From contig DASYRE010000007.1 in assembly GCA_036004685.1 (NCBI GenBank), positions 1-64,000 of the forward strand: DNA of 64,000 bases. The letters run 5' to 3'. Position numbers and translations under genes: made by a program. Under the pieces are notes generated by a model that was not told the DNA's origin, did no database searches, and was given only the letters and a program-made list of their open reading frames with translations. Origin of the DNA: Candidatus Polarisedimenticolia bacterium (GTDB taxonomy: Bacteria > Acidobacteriota > Polarisedimenticolia > Gp22-AA2 > AA152). Of the stretch, positions 17,020-25,673 are shown piece after piece. Numbering within the stretch: the first letter of the stretch is position 1; each line of letters starts with the position of its first letter.

Positions 17020-17231
17020 GTGCCTCCGTAACCGATGGTGACGCGGCCCGCCTCGACGATCACGGGAACGCGCCGCTGGCCCTTGGAATGGGAGAGCATC
17101 TTCGTCAGCAGCGCCGGATCGCTCTTCACGTCGAAGTACTCGACCGGGCCGCCCTTCTGCGCGTAAGCCTCACGGGCCTCCTGCGTGTAGGGTCAGCCTT
17201 CCTTCCCGAAGATGAGAACCTTCTCGGCCAT
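17016..17231 (-). CDS. UXX-star-type selenoprotein (glutaredoxin-like UxxT), in-frame UGA decoded as Sec
   Basis: From ATG 17231 the frame reads MAEKVLIFGKEG, meets TGA at 17193-17195, and continues without interruption as PYTQEAREAYAQKG, then VEYFDVKSDPALLTKMLSHS, then RRVPVIVEAGRVTIGYGGT to TGA at 17016-17018: 71 residues with Sec13 in a U-P-Y-T motif. This matches the small glutaredoxin-fold selenoproteins (UXX-star families), where Sec replaces the first active-site Cys. The part after the UGA keeps glutaredoxin logic (cis-Pro in RRVPVIV, Gly-Gly near the end). The second stop overlaps the next gene's GTG by GTGA, which only makes sense if the UGA is read through. It lies 14 bp after the cold-shock gene. 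A degraded gene with a chance stop is the alternative, but codon structure beyond the UGA is intact. Confidence 0.88.
17160..17186 (-). promoter_or_regulatory. Candidate bacterial SECIS stem-loop after the UGA
   Basis: On the minus strand, 13 nt after the UGA, AGGCC-CGUGA-GGCUU forms a 5-bp stem with a 5-nt loop (17165-17179); a further CGC/GCG pairing can extend it below an internal loop. The loop lies about 18-22 nt after the UGA, as in E. coli formate dehydrogenase mRNAs. Bacterial SECIS elements are too variable for certainty. Confidence 0.4.
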
Positions 17232-17245
17232 GGAACCTCGCTGGG

Positions 17246-17455
17246 TCAACGGCTGCCGGCCGCGCGCACCTTGCCGGCCCGAGGTCCCTTCGGAGACTGC
17301 TCGATTTCGAAATCGACCTCGACTCCTTCGGACAACGATTCGAAGCTCAAGCCGTCCAGCGAGCTCTGGTGGAAGAACACCTCCTGGCCGTCGTTGCCGC
17401 GAATGAAGCCGAATCCCCGATCCTTCATCAGTCGTTTGATCTTTCCGGTGGGCAT
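17246..17455 (-). CDS. Cold-shock domain protein (first copy)
   Basis: 69 residues forming one cold-shock OB fold, with RNP1 DRGFGFIRG and RNP2 EVFFHQSSL. It would bind single-stranded RNA or DNA as an RNA chaperone. ATG 17455 is chosen since AAGGAG lies 7 nt upstream; a GTG one codon earlier is possible. First gene of the operon that continues into the selenoprotein. A second CspA-like gene is at 39747-39983. Confidence 0.9.
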   Translation of the reverse strand: MPTGKIKRLMKDRGFGFIRGNDGQEVFFHQSSLDGLSFESLSEGVEVDFEIEQSPKGPRAGKVRAAGSR

Positions 17456-17680
17456 CACCGCTCTCCTTCATCCCCTCGGGTGTTTCCTGTCAGTTTTCCG
17501 AAGGATCCCGAGGATGGCCGCCGAATCGATTCTGTCTCCCCACGGAGTGCGGAGTCGTTCAACGTGTGAATTTTTCGGATCATATACGGGGCCGAAAGGG
17601 TTGTCAATGAAGTGGTTGCCCCGAACTCTCCGGAACCGCTGTATGATTCTTCCGGCCGCCTTTGGGCGGGAGGAGAGCCC

Positions 17681-18439
17681 TTGAAAGGCAAGCCGATCAT
17701 CAAGAGTTACGAGCGCTACGCCGGCGCCCTGGGGCTGATCTTCCTGCTCTGGTTCATCGTCCTCGCCATCCGGCCGCTCGATCGGCAGGACTGGGCCCTG
17801 GAAAACGCGCTCGTCCTGGTAATCGTCGGGACCCTGGTCGCGACCCGGAAGCTTTTTCCATTCTCCCGCATCTCCTACACCCTTCTCTTCCTCTTCCTGT
17901 GCCTCCACGAGGTCGGAGCCCACTACACCTACGCGAAAGTCCCTTACGATCACTGGCTGGCGGCGCTGACCGGCGGCCGCTACGAGCACGTCGCCGCGCT
18001 GCACCGGAACCACTTCGATCGCCTGGCTCATTTCTCTTTCGGACTGTTGTGCGCCTACCCGATCCGCGAGGTCTTCCTGCGCGTCGCCGAGGCCCGCGGC
18101 TTCTGGGGATACTATCTGCCTCTCGACGTCACGATGGCCTTCTCCATGCTCTTCGAGATCCTGGAGTGGATCATCGCGAAGATCTTTGGCGGGGACCTGG
18201 GGATCGCCTACCTGGGGTCCCAGGGGGACGTCTGGGACGCTCAAAAAGACATGGGCCTCGCTTGCCTGGGGGCGATCCTGGCGATGACGCTCACGGCCGC
18301 GATCAATCTGCGCCTCCAGCGCGATTTCGGGCGGGAATGGGCGGAGAGCCTGCGGGTCAAGGGGCGGCGGCCCCTCGGCGAGAACGCTCTGGTCAGGCTG
18401 CTGACGAGGCGGAAGCGGAAGCCGCGTCTCAGCGCCTGA
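17681..18439 (+). CDS. DUF2238 (YjdF-like) integral membrane protein
   Basis: 252 residues with about six transmembrane helices. Family blocks are visible: HEVGAHYTYAKVPYDHW, then HRNHFDRLAHFSFGLL, then LFEILEWIIA, then LGSQGDVWDAQKDMGLA. The conserved acidic and His residues in the membrane suggest an enzyme or metal-binding role, but no function is established. The TTG at 17681 is chosen because GGGAGGAGAG ends 4 nt upstream; an in-frame GTG at 17612 would add 23 unlikely residues. It is divergent from the cold-shock operon. Confidence 0.85.
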   Translation: MKGKPIIKSYERYAGALGLIFLLWFIVLAIRPLDRQDWALENALVLVIVGTLVATRKLFPFSRISYTLLFLFLCLHEVGAHYTYAKVPYDHWLAALTGGRYEHVAALHRNHFDRLAHFSFGLLCAYPIREVFLRVAEARGFWGYYLPLDVTMAFSMLFEILEWIIAKIFGGDLGIAYLGSQGDVWDAQKDMGLACLGAILAMTLTAAINLRLQRDFGREWAESLRVKGRRPLGENALVRLLTRRKRKPRLSA

Positions 18440-18562
18440 CGGCGTCGCCTGTATGTCCATCCTCTTCCTCCCGCGGGGAAGTTCCATTATCCTCGGCTCC
18501 GCGGCCTGCGATCGAGCACTCCTCCCGGGAGACGGTCGCGAGCGCTTTTCCGGGGAGACAGT

Positions 18563-18664
18563 TTGGCGACACTGGTGCTTTCGGCCATTTTCACCTTGCT
18601 TCTGGCGGGGTGCGTCTGGGCGGGCTTGAAAATCTGGGGCTCCTCGAAGCGCGACGACCGATGA
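18563..18664 (+). CDS. Putative small membrane peptide (33 residues)
   Basis: A TTG-initiated frame reads MATLVLSAIFTLLLAGCVWA followed by GLKIWGSSKRDDR, one transmembrane helix with a basic cytosolic-type tail. GGGGAGA lies 4 nt upstream. The layout resembles short helper peptides of respiratory complexes (CcoQ/CcoS/CydX-like in size only). No homologue is recognised; it could be non-coding. The flanking parts of the 18440-18694 gap show nothing else. Confidence 0.4.
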   Translation: MATLVLSAIFTLLLAGCVWAGLKIWGSSKRDDR

Positions 18665-18694
18665 GGGGGGGGCGGCTCGCCGGCGCCCGGTGAA

Positions 18695-19036
18695 TCAGGT
18701 CGATGCGCCTTCCGGCGCCAGCTCGAAGCGGATCAGGCTGATTTCGGTCTCCCAGGTCATCGACGGATAGAACTTCCGCATCCCCTGGAGGACCACCTCC
18801 CGGCTCTCGAAAAGGTCGTCCCTCGCCTCTTCCTCCGTCACCTCCTTCAGGGGCTTGCATTCGCAGGCGGTGATCCGGAGCCGGAGGACGGCGCCTTCGG
18901 CGCATTTTCCCTCGACGATCTCGCCGGATAGGAACCTGCGGCGGCCGGCGCGAAAGGTGATCCGCTTTCTGCCGGAGAGGATGTCCTCCAGCGCCCCTTC
19001 GGAGAAGCGGATGCAACGGCGAGCCGGGGGATCCAT
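18695..19036 (-). CDS. ASCH-domain protein
   Basis: 113 residues of a PUA-like ASCH fold: ILSGRKRITFRAGRRRFLSG, then LRLRITACECKPLKEVTEEE, then FYPSMTWETEISLIRFEL. ASCH domains are thought to bind RNA, and some hydrolyse modified nucleosides; the role here is unknown. ATG 19036 is preferred since AGGAGG lies just ahead; the frame is open ten codons further upstream. Confidence 0.75.
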   Translation of the reverse strand: MDPPARRCIRFSEGALEDILSGRKRITFRAGRRRFLSGEIVEGKCAEGAVLRLRITACECKPLKEVTEEEARDDLFESREVVLQGMRKFYPSMTWETEISLIRFELAPEGAST

Positions 19037-19152
19037 CAGACGCCTCCTGGCGCTTCCCGGCGGCATCGCTCGATCCCGAGCCGCGGCGGGCCATGCCGCT
19101 TGGCGCGCCGCTTGCGGAGGAGTATCATGGAATCAAGCTAAGAGGTGCCGCC

Positions 19153-19728
19153 ATGAAGATCAAAAGCGCTCTCGCCGTGATTGCCGCGCTCTTCCTGTTC
19201 TCACCCGCTTTCGCCGCGGACCGGAACATCGACGTGTCGGTCGTTCTCGATCTCCTCGACGCGGGGGTTTCCGACCGCGCGATCGAGCGCTACGTCGAGA
19301 AGAACGAGTTCGCCTTCGAGCTCTCCTCCCGGGACCTCAAGGATTTGAAGGAAGCAGGAGCCTCCGACGAGCTGATCGAGTTCCTGCAGGGCCGCGAGGA
19401 CGACAAGTACGGCGACGCCGAGGAATACGGGGTGAGCTCGTACCCGCCATCCTATTCCTACGGTCTGTACTACGGCTACCCCTACTACTATTCGGGGTTC
19501 TACTACCCTTATTATCCCTATTATTACGGCCCCTACTTCAACTACAGCTATCGCTATCCCTACTACGGCGGCCGCCGCTCCGGCGGATCGGGCGTGGTCT
19601 CGCACTGGTATCGCAACCGGTCGGGCGGCTCGACCGGGACGACGACCCGCTCGAGTCCCTCGAGAGGCTCATCCTCCCATCGCGGCTCCTCCTCGCAGCG
19701 CGGCGGCGGGGGCGGCCGCAGGCGCTGA
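19153..19728 (+). CDS. Secreted tyrosine-rich protein
   Basis: 191 residues. A signal peptide (MKIKSALAVIAALFLFSPAFA) leads into about 60 residues of acidic helices (VVLDLLDAGVSDRAIERYVE, then LKDLKEAGASDELIEFLQGR) that look like two helix-turn units. Then comes a segment of Tyr, Pro and Gly (about residues 95-140) with YYGYPYYYSGFYYPYYPYYY, and a Ser/Arg/Gly-rich tail. Similar tails occur in bacterial surface or matrix proteins. No function is known. The 159 bp after it are empty. Confidence 0.75.
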   Translation: MKIKSALAVIAALFLFSPAFAADRNIDVSVVLDLLDAGVSDRAIERYVEKNEFAFELSSRDLKDLKEAGASDELIEFLQGREDDKYGDAEEYGVSSYPPSYSYGLYYGYPYYYSGFYYPYYPYYYGPYFNYSYRYPYYGGRRSGGSGVVSHWYRNRSGGSTGTTTRSSPSRGSSSHRGSSSQRGGGGGRRR

Positions 19729-19887
19729 GCCGACTAGTCGCGTCTCCGAAATCCCGTTACCTTTGGCCGTCGACTCGCGGCGGGCTTCTGCCGCGGGGTC
19801 CAAACCGCCCCGGATTCGCACGTACCGTTTTGGGCGTGCGATGCTCCGGCGCGCCTGGCCATTCGCACGGCCTTGGCGGTCTCGGGA

Positions 19888-20709
19888 TTAGCGTGATTTC
19901 TGAAACCCACCGCTGAAGCGCTGAAAGTGATTCAGCGGCCCGTGACCTGAGCCGACGGGCCGCGCCCGCCGCATCGCCTCCTCCACGTAGCGCTTCGCCT
20001 CCCCGACCGCCGAGCGAGCTCCTTCCCCGAGCGCGAGAAGCGCCGTAATGGCAGCCGAAAATGTGCATCCCGTGCCGTGATCGCACCGGGTCCGGATACG
20101 CGCTCCGGCAAACTCCGTGAACGATTCGCCGTCGAACAGGACATCGAGCGGCTCCCCTTCGGCATGCCCCCCCTTGATCACCACGTGCCGCGCGCCCATT
20201 CGATGAATTTCCCGCGCCGCCTCCCGCACGGCGGCCGGCGAGGCAAGGGTCCGTCCCGTCAGGATCTCCGCCTCGGGGAGGTTCGGCGTGATCACCCGGG
20301 CCAGCGGAACGAGTCCGCGGCGCACCGCCTCCACGGCGTCCGCCTGCAGAAGCACGGAGCCCGATTTCGAGACCATCACCGGATCCACGACGAGATTCGG
20401 GATCCGGTGCCGCCGCACCGCCTCCACCACCGTCTCGACGAGAGTGCGGCTGGCGAGCATCCCCGTCTTGGCCGCGTCCGTCCCGATGTCCTGCAGCACC
20501 GCGTCGATCTGGGCGACGACGAATTCGGCGGGAACCTCGTGAATGGCCCGAACCTCCCGCGTGTTCTGGGCGGTGAGCGCGACGAGCGCGCTCGTACCGT
20601 AGACGCCGAAGGCCGCGAACGTCTTCAGGTCGGCCTGGATGCCCGCGCCCCCTCCCGAATCGGAGCCCGCGATCGTCAGGGCCCGCGGCGTCGTCCGGGC
20701 GCGGCTCAT
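19888..20709 (-). CDS. thiD: Hydroxymethylpyrimidine/phosphomethylpyrimidine kinase
   Basis: A 273-residue ribokinase-fold enzyme that phosphorylates HMP and HMP-P in thiamine synthesis. Motifs: [67 protein letters not shown], and the catalytic/anion-hole [11 protein letters not shown]. The start overlaps the thiE stop (ATGA). It is the last gene of the AIR-synthase-like/thiE/thiD operon. Confidence 0.95.
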   Translation of the reverse strand: MSRARTTPRALTIAGSDSGGGAGIQADLKTFAAFGVYGTSALVALTAQNTREVRAIHEVPAEFVVAQIDAVLQDIGTDAAKTGMLASRTLVETVVEAVRRHRIPNLVVDPVMVSKSGSVLLQADAVEAVRRGLVPLARVITPNLPEAEILTGRTLASPAAVREAAREIHRMGARHVVIKGGHAEGEPLDVLFDGESFTEFAGARIRTRCDHGTGCTFSAAITALLALGEGARSAVGEAKRYVEEAMRRARPVGSGHGPLNHFQRFSGGFQKSR

Positions 20710-21380
20710 TCGCGGGCCCTCCCGGTTTCCTCCCGCTCTTCCTCTGTCCGGCGTCGGCGAAGTGGCGCGCCTATCGACGCCAGGAGGTCGCGCACCGCCT
20801 TCTCGGGATCTTCGGCCGCCATCACCGCGGAGATCACCGCGATCCCCGCGGCTCCGGCCTCGATCACCGAAGCGGCGTTGGCGGCGTGAATCCCGCCGAT
20901 CCCAACCACCGGAATCGAGACGGCCTTCACGATGGCCGATAGACCTTCCAGGCCGAGCGCTGGACCGGCGTCGGGCTTCGTGGAGGTAGGGAAGACGGGA
21001 CCGGCTCCCAGGTAGTCGGCCCCCGCTCTCTCGGCGGAGAGGGCCGCCTGGGGAGTTCGGGCCGAGACCCCCAGGAGCCGCGGCCTGGGCAGGAGGCGCC
21101 GCGCTTCCAGAGGCGGAAGATCCTCGGGACCCACGTGAACCCCGTCCGCCTCCAGGACGAGGGCCAGATCGACGCGATCGTTGACGAGGAACGCGGCCTG
21201 ATGCCGGTGCGCCATCCTGCGCATTTCGGCGCCCAGGGGCAGGAGGTCGCGCGGGGAGGCGCTCTTGTCGCGCAGCTGGACGGCCGTAGCGCCCGCCGCC
21301 AGGGCAGCGGCCACGATCGGCAGGAGGGGGCGGTCTCGCGTCAGGGCGGGATCGGTCAGGACGTACAGTTCGAAGCGCAT
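20706..21380 (-). CDS. thiE: Thiamine-phosphate synthase
   Basis: A 224-residue TIM barrel that joins HMP-PP and the thiazole phosphate to make thiamine phosphate. Seen are [17 protein letters not shown] (pyrophosphate site), [43 protein letters not shown], and [12 protein letters not shown]. It lies 5 bp after the AIR-synthase-like gene and overlaps thiD by 4 nt. I find no TPP riboswitch upstream of this operon. Confidence 0.95.
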   Translation of the reverse strand: MRFELYVLTDPALTRDRPLLPIVAAALAAGATAVQLRDKSASPRDLLPLGAEMRRMAHRHQAAFLVNDRVDLALVLEADGVHVGPEDLPPLEARRLLPRPRLLGVSARTPQAALSAERAGADYLGAGPVFPTSTKPDAGPALGLEGLSAIVKAVSIPVVGIGGIHAANAASVIEAGAAGIAVISAVMAAEDPEKAVRDLLASIGAPLRRRRTEEEREETGRARE

Positions 21381-21385
21381 CGGAG

Positions 21386-22453
21386 TCAGGCCCGCCGTGC
21401 CGCCGTCAGAGCCTCTCCGTACGCCGCCCAGAACGGATCCACGCCGGGGTGCGCCAGCTCGGACTCCGCGCCCCCTTCGGCCAGCACGATCCCCTGCTCC
21501 TTCTCCGTCACCTCGCCGATCAGGGCGGCCGGGATCGAGACTCCGGACCAGGCGGCGAGCAGCGCCTGGGCTCGATAGGGCTTGCAGGTGACGATGAGCG
21601 TGCCTTCACTGATGGAGGTGAAGGGATCGATGCCGAAATGGCCGCACACCCGGGAGACCGCCTCCGGCACCGGAATGGCTTCCTTCTCGATGCGCATCCC
21701 CACGCCGGAGGCCTGCGCCACCTCGACCAGCCCTCCGAACAGACCGCATTCCGTGGCGTCGTGCATCGCCGTCACGCCACGATTCCGGACGCCAATCGCC
21801 GCGGCCACGCGGCAATCCTGCACCACCGTCATCCGTTGGAAGAGGCCGGCGGCCTCGCGCGCCGTCCCGGCCCCGAGCTCCTTCTCGATCCGCTCCGGAA
21901 AGGTGACGCCGAAGAGGGCGGTGGCCTCGATCGCCGGTCCCTTGGTGATCAGGACCTGATCTCCCGGCTCGGCCATGGCGGGCGTCACGTAGCGGTTCGC
22001 GGGGCCGATCGCCGCCACCATGCCGCCACCGACCATCGGATAGGCGCATCCCTCGTAGCGCGCCGTGTGGCCGGCGACGACGCTTATCCCCAGGGCGCGG
22101 CATTCGGCGTCGATGCTCCGCCAGAGGATTTCCAGCTCTTCCTCGGTGATCGACAGCGGCAGGTTGAGATCGAACGCGGCGAAGGCCGGCGGCAGCGCCG
22201 ACGTGGCGGCGTCGGAGGCGAGGATGTGCACGGCGAACCACGCGGCGCGCTCCCAGCCGTACTCCGGAACCACGAACACCGGATCGGTGGTGAGGGCCAT
22301 CACGATCCCCTCGGCCACCTCGATGATGCCGACGTCGACGCCATGGCGGGGACCGACCAGAACTTTGGAGGAAGGCGCCCCCAGATGGGGAAAAATGACG
22401 CGCTCGAAGAACTCCGGGGAGATTTTCCCCATGGGTGGAAGCTTCCCGCTCAT
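21386..22453 (-). CDS. AIR synthase-related protein (HypE/ThiL superfamily)
   Basis: 355 residues with the two-domain AIR-synthase fold. The N-terminal half has LVGPRHGVDVGIIE, then MALTTDPVFVVPEYGWERAA, then ASDAATSALPPAFAAFDLNLP; the C-terminal half has HDATECGLFGGLVEVA and FGIDPFTSISEGTLIV. Members include HypE, SelD, ThiL, PurM and PurL. The Cys/Sec loop of SelD is missing. Because it leads an operon with thiE and thiD, a thiamine-monophosphate kinase-like role (ThiL) is a reasonable inference, but the sequence is nearer to uncharacterised COG0309-type proteins. The ATG follows GAAGGAG. Confidence 0.75.
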   Translation of the reverse strand: MSGKLPPMGKISPEFFERVIFPHLGAPSSKVLVGPRHGVDVGIIEVAEGIVMALTTDPVFVVPEYGWERAAWFAVHILASDAATSALPPAFAAFDLNLPLSITEEELEILWRSIDAECRALGISVVAGHTARYEGCAYPMVGGGMVAAIGPANRYVTPAMAEPGDQVLITKGPAIEATALFGVTFPERIEKELGAGTAREAAGLFQRMTVVQDCRVAAAIGVRNRGVTAMHDATECGLFGGLVEVAQASGVGMRIEKEAIPVPEAVSRVCGHFGIDPFTSISEGTLIVTCKPYRAQALLAAWSGVSIPAALIGEVTEKEQGIVLAEGGAESELAHPGVDPFWAAYGEALTAARRA

Positions 22454-22515
22454 CGCGGTCTCCTTCGCCGGCGGATCCTTCCGGAATCGATGGCGCTATG
22501 CTAGCACACCGCCCG

Positions 22516-22544
22516 TTGGACGCCGTGGGCCGCTGTGCTATCAT
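22516..22544 (+). promoter_or_regulatory. Promoter of tdh-kbl
   Basis: TTGGAC (22516-22521), 17 bp, TATCAT (22539-22544), with TGC before the -10. It lies about 85 bp upstream of the tdh ATG in the divergent gap 22454-22629. Confidence 0.55.
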
Positions 22545-22629
22545 CAACCCACTTGAAGGATCTCATTCAAGGATCTCCTTCCATGACGAGCGCACGTCTC
22601 GCCCGACCGAGGTGCTGCGGAGGTTCCGC

Positions 22630-23679
22630 ATGAGCCAGGAAACGATGGGAGCGGTGGTCAAGTCGCGCGCTTCCGCCGGCGCGGAATGGAAGCAGGTCCC
22701 GGTCCCGCAGGTCGGCCCCGAGGACATCCTGATCGAGGTCAAGGCGGCTTCCATCTGCGGAACCGATCTGCACATCTATCAATGGGACGAATGGGCGAGC
22801 CAGCGGATACACATCCCCCAGGTGATGGGGCACGAAACCGCAGGCGAGGTCGTGGAGACCGGGAAGGAAGTCACCACTGTCAAAGTGGGGGATTACGTCT
22901 CGGTCGAAACCCACATCACGTGCGGAACCTGCTATCCCTGCCGCGTGGGGCGCGCGGAGGTCTGCAGCAACGTCAAGATCGTCGGGGTGGACACCGACGG
23001 ATCGTTCGCCCGCTATCTGAAGCTTCCCGCCCGGTGCGCCTGGAAGAACGACCGCTCTCTGCCGCCCGAGATCGCCGCGCTTCAGGAACCGCTGGGCAAC
23101 GCCGTGGACACCGTGATGGCGGAGGACGTCTCGGGGAAGACGGTGGTGGTCCTCGGCGCGGGGCCGGTGGGCCTGCTCGCCATGGGCGTGGCGCGCGCCT
23201 CGGGCGCCTCGGTCATTTTCGCCACCGACATCTCCGACTACCGCCTCGGCCTCGCGAAGAAGATGGGGGCGACGCACACGTTCAACCCCAAGCGCGACCG
23301 TGTCGTGGAAGCGGTGATGGATCTGACGCGGGGAGACGGCGTGGACGTGGTGATCGAGATGTCGGGGAACCCCGACGCGCTGGCTCAGGGGTTCAAGGTT
23401 CTGGCTCCCGGAGGGCGCCTGTCGCTCCTGGGGCTGTCGCACGGGCCGGTGCGGATCGACCTGAACAATGCCGTGATCCTCAAGGGGGCCCGCATCTACG
23501 GAATCACGGGACGCAAGATCTTCACGACCTGGTACAAATCGTCCCGCCTGCTGACCTCCGGGATCCTGGACTTGAACCCCCTTTTGACCCACCGCCTTCC
23601 CGTCACGCAGTTCGCCGCGGCCATGGACCTCATGCAGAAGGGGGAATGCGGAAAGATCGCGCTGCTTCCCGCGGCGTGA
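22630..23679 (+). CDS. tdh: L-threonine 3-dehydrogenase
   Basis: A 349-residue zinc alcohol dehydrogenase-family enzyme that oxidises threonine to 2-amino-3-ketobutyrate with NAD. The catalytic zinc ligands are in [11 protein letters not shown] and MGHETAGEV; the four structural-zinc Cys are in [28 protein letters not shown] binds NAD. The C-terminal [13 protein letters not shown] is typical of Tdh. The ATG at 22630 follows GGAGG by 6 nt. The next gene, kbl, completes the pathway to glycine and acetyl-CoA. Confidence 0.95.
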   Translation: MSQETMGAVVKSRASAGAEWKQVPVPQVGPEDILIEVKAASICGTDLHIYQWDEWASQRIHIPQVMGHETAGEVVETGKEVTTVKVGDYVSVETHITCGTCYPCRVGRAEVCSNVKIVGVDTDGSFARYLKLPARCAWKNDRSLPPEIAALQEPLGNAVDTVMAEDVSGKTVVVLGAGPVGLLAMGVARASGASVIFATDISDYRLGLAKKMGATHTFNPKRDRVVEAVMDLTRGDGVDVVIEMSGNPDALAQGFKVLAPGGRLSLLGLSHGPVRIDLNNAVILKGARIYGITGRKIFTTWYKSSRLLTSGILDLNPLLTHRLPVTQFAAAMDLMQKGECGKIALLPAA

Positions 23680-23722
23680 TCGCCGGCGCCGGATGACCGG
23701 CGATCGCTTCAGGAGGACGGCC

Positions 23723-24901
23723 ATGCCCAAGCTCGATTTCATTCCCCAGGAACTCGCCGCGCTGAAGGAGCAGGGGCTCTACATCAACGTCCGCGTCGTC
23801 GATTCCCCGCAGGGAGCCTGGATCAACGTCGACGGGCGAAAAGTCCTGAATCTCTGCTCCAACAACTATCTCGGCTTCGCCAACCACGATCTGCTCAAGC
23901 GCCGCGCCCAGAAGGCGATCGAAACGCTCGGCGTCGGGCCGGCCGCCGTGCGGACGATCGCCGGCACGCTTTCGATCCACCGCGAGCTGGAAAGCCGCAT
24001 GGCCCGCTTCAAGGGCGTGGAGGCCGCGCTCGGGTTTCAATCGGGGTTCTGCGCGAATCTGGCGGCTCTCGGGGCCTTGGCCGGTCCGGAAGACGTCATC
24101 TTCTCCGACGAGCTGAATCACGCCAGCATCATCGACGGCTCGCGCCTCTCCCGCGCCAAGGTCGTCCGCTACGCCCATGCGGATCCCGCGGACCTCCGCG
24201 CCAAGCTGCGCGCCGAGGCCGCGGCGCGACGCCGGCTCGTCGTGACCGACGGCGTGTTCAGCATGGACGGCGACATCGCCCCCCTGCCCGAGCTGTGCTC
24301 CGTCGCGGCGGAATTCGAGGCCCTGGTCATGGTGGACGACGCCCACGGCGAGGGGGTGCTGGGGAGATCGGGCCGCGGAATCGTCGATCACTTCGGGCTG
24401 CACGGGAAGGTCGATCTTGAGGTCGGGACGCTGTCCAAGGCGTTCGGCGTGGTGGGCGGCATCGTCGCCGGCAGCCGGGACGTGGTGGACTACGTGGAGC
24501 AGAAGGGGCGGCCCTTGCTGTTCTCCAGCGCGGTCCCGCCGGCCGACGTGGCGGCCTGCATCGCCGCCATCGACGTGCTGGAGCGCTCCTCCGAGCCGGT
24601 GGATCGCCTGTGGGCCAATACCCGCCGGTTCAAGGAGGGGATGCGCGCCCTCGGCTTCGATCTCGGGCGGAGCGAGACGCCGATCACACCCGTCATGATC
24701 GGCGATCCCAAGCTCGCCGGCGCGTTCTCGCGAAAGCTCTTCGAGGAAGGAATCTTCGCCATGTCGATCGGATATCCGACGGTGGCGCGCGATAAGGCGC
24801 GGATCCGGGTCATGAACTCGGCCGCGCATTCCGACGAAGACCTGAGCTTCGCCTTGGAAGTCTTCGGCAGGGTGGGGCGGGAGCTGGCGATCCTGCGCTG
24901 A
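23723..24901 (+). CDS. kbl: Glycine C-acetyltransferase (2-amino-3-ketobutyrate CoA ligase)
   Basis: A 392-residue PLP enzyme of the alpha-oxoamine synthase family. [52 protein letters not shown] and the PLP-Lys motif [12 protein letters not shown] are present, and [14 protein letters not shown] near the end. It cleaves 2-amino-3-ketobutyrate with CoA. ATG 23723 has AGGAGGACGG immediately before it. It ends convergently 14 bp from the next minus-strand gene. Confidence 0.94.
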   Translation: MPKLDFIPQELAALKEQGLYINVRVVDSPQGAWINVDGRKVLNLCSNNYLGFANHDLLKRRAQKAIETLGVGPAAVRTIAGTLSIHRELESRMARFKGVEAALGFQSGFCANLAALGALAGPEDVIFSDELNHASIIDGSRLSRAKVVRYAHADPADLRAKLRAEAAARRRLVVTDGVFSMDGDIAPLPELCSVAAEFEALVMVDDAHGEGVLGRSGRGIVDHFGLHGKVDLEVGTLSKAFGVVGGIVAGSRDVVDYVEQKGRPLLFSSAVPPADVAACIAAIDVLERSSEPVDRLWANTRRFKEGMRALGFDLGRSETPITPVMIGDPKLAGAFSRKLFEEGIFAMSIGYPTVARDKARIRVMNSAAHSDEDLSFALEVFGRVGRELAILR

Positions 24902-24915
24902 TGGACCCGGGATTC

Positions 24916-25632
24916 CTAGCCTCCCGAGGGCTTGGCCCCGCGCTTCTCTCCTTCCGTCTTGCCTTCCTTCAACGAGCCGATCCCCAGGACCAGGATCCTT
25001 TCCCCGGGATAGAGGGAGCGGTAGATCTCCTGGGCCCGCTCGGCGGGAAGCCGGATTTCGATCCGAATCGACTCCTTGCCCGCCCTCCTCGCCACCCAAC
25101 GACGCATCGCCCTCCGCAGCGCGGTGAAGCCCGACTTCCAAGTGATCCGGCGCTCGCCGACGACGCGGATTCTCACCGGCTCCTCGAAGGAGAGAACGTA
25201 TTCGCTCGGAGGATCGGGCGGGAAGATCTTCGGGTCCTTGAGCGGGTCCACCGGCTTGTCGGGATCGGGCGGCTTGATCACCTCACGGGGAGCCCCCCGC
25301 TCCTTGAGGACCAGGAGAGTGAGATGGCGCGGATCCAGGCTGGCGGTCCCGGCGGCGCCGCGCAGGGAGCCGATCTGGAACGGGATGGATTTGGGACTCA
25401 TCCCGCTGATGCGGTATTCCAGGCGGCCGGAAAGCAGATCCAGAACTAGGTAGGGCAGCTTGGAGGCCGCCAGGGGAAGCTCCGCTTCCAGGCGCCGGGT
25501 CTCCTGTTCCAGCGTCGGCCGGACTTTCGTAGGGGGGTACTCCGGGGCGCGGGACATGAGCAAAGCGATGACGGCAAACCCCGCCACCAGCAGGACGGCG
25601 CAAAACCCAAGGATCAGCCAGCTTCGATTCAT
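24916..25632 (-). CDS. Membrane-anchored protein of unknown function
   Basis: 238 residues: one N-terminal transmembrane helix (about 5-27), then a soluble region containing LVLDLLSGRLEYRISGMSPK, then a charged Pro/Asp-rich linker (KPPDPDKPVDPLKDPKIFPP), then an alpha/beta segment EEPVRIRVVGERR and a basic helix. I do not recognise a family. It follows two L,D-transpeptidase genes in the same direction (41-bp gap), so an envelope role is likely. The region resembles a degenerate YkuD-partner domain, but no catalytic Cys/His is present. Confidence 0.65.
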   Translation of the reverse strand: MNRSWLILGFCAVLLVAGFAVIALLMSRAPEYPPTKVRPTLEQETRRLEAELPLAASKLPYLVLDLLSGRLEYRISGMSPKSIPFQIGSLRGAAGTASLDPRHLTLLVLKERGAPREVIKPPDPDKPVDPLKDPKIFPPDPPSEYVLSFEEPVRIRVVGERRITWKSGFTALRRAMRRWVARRAGKESIRIEIRLPAERAQEIYRSLYPGERILVLGIGSLKEGKTEGEKRGAKPSGG

Positions 25633-25673
25633 GTCTCGAGGAATACCCCGCCGGCGGCGGCCGTGCTCGGACT

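Noticed and set aside
21386-22453. SelD (selenophosphate synthetase) as partner of the selenoprotein
   Set aside because: The protein is of the same superfamily but lacks the N-terminal Cys/Sec-Lys active-site loop of SelD and sits in a thiamine operon.
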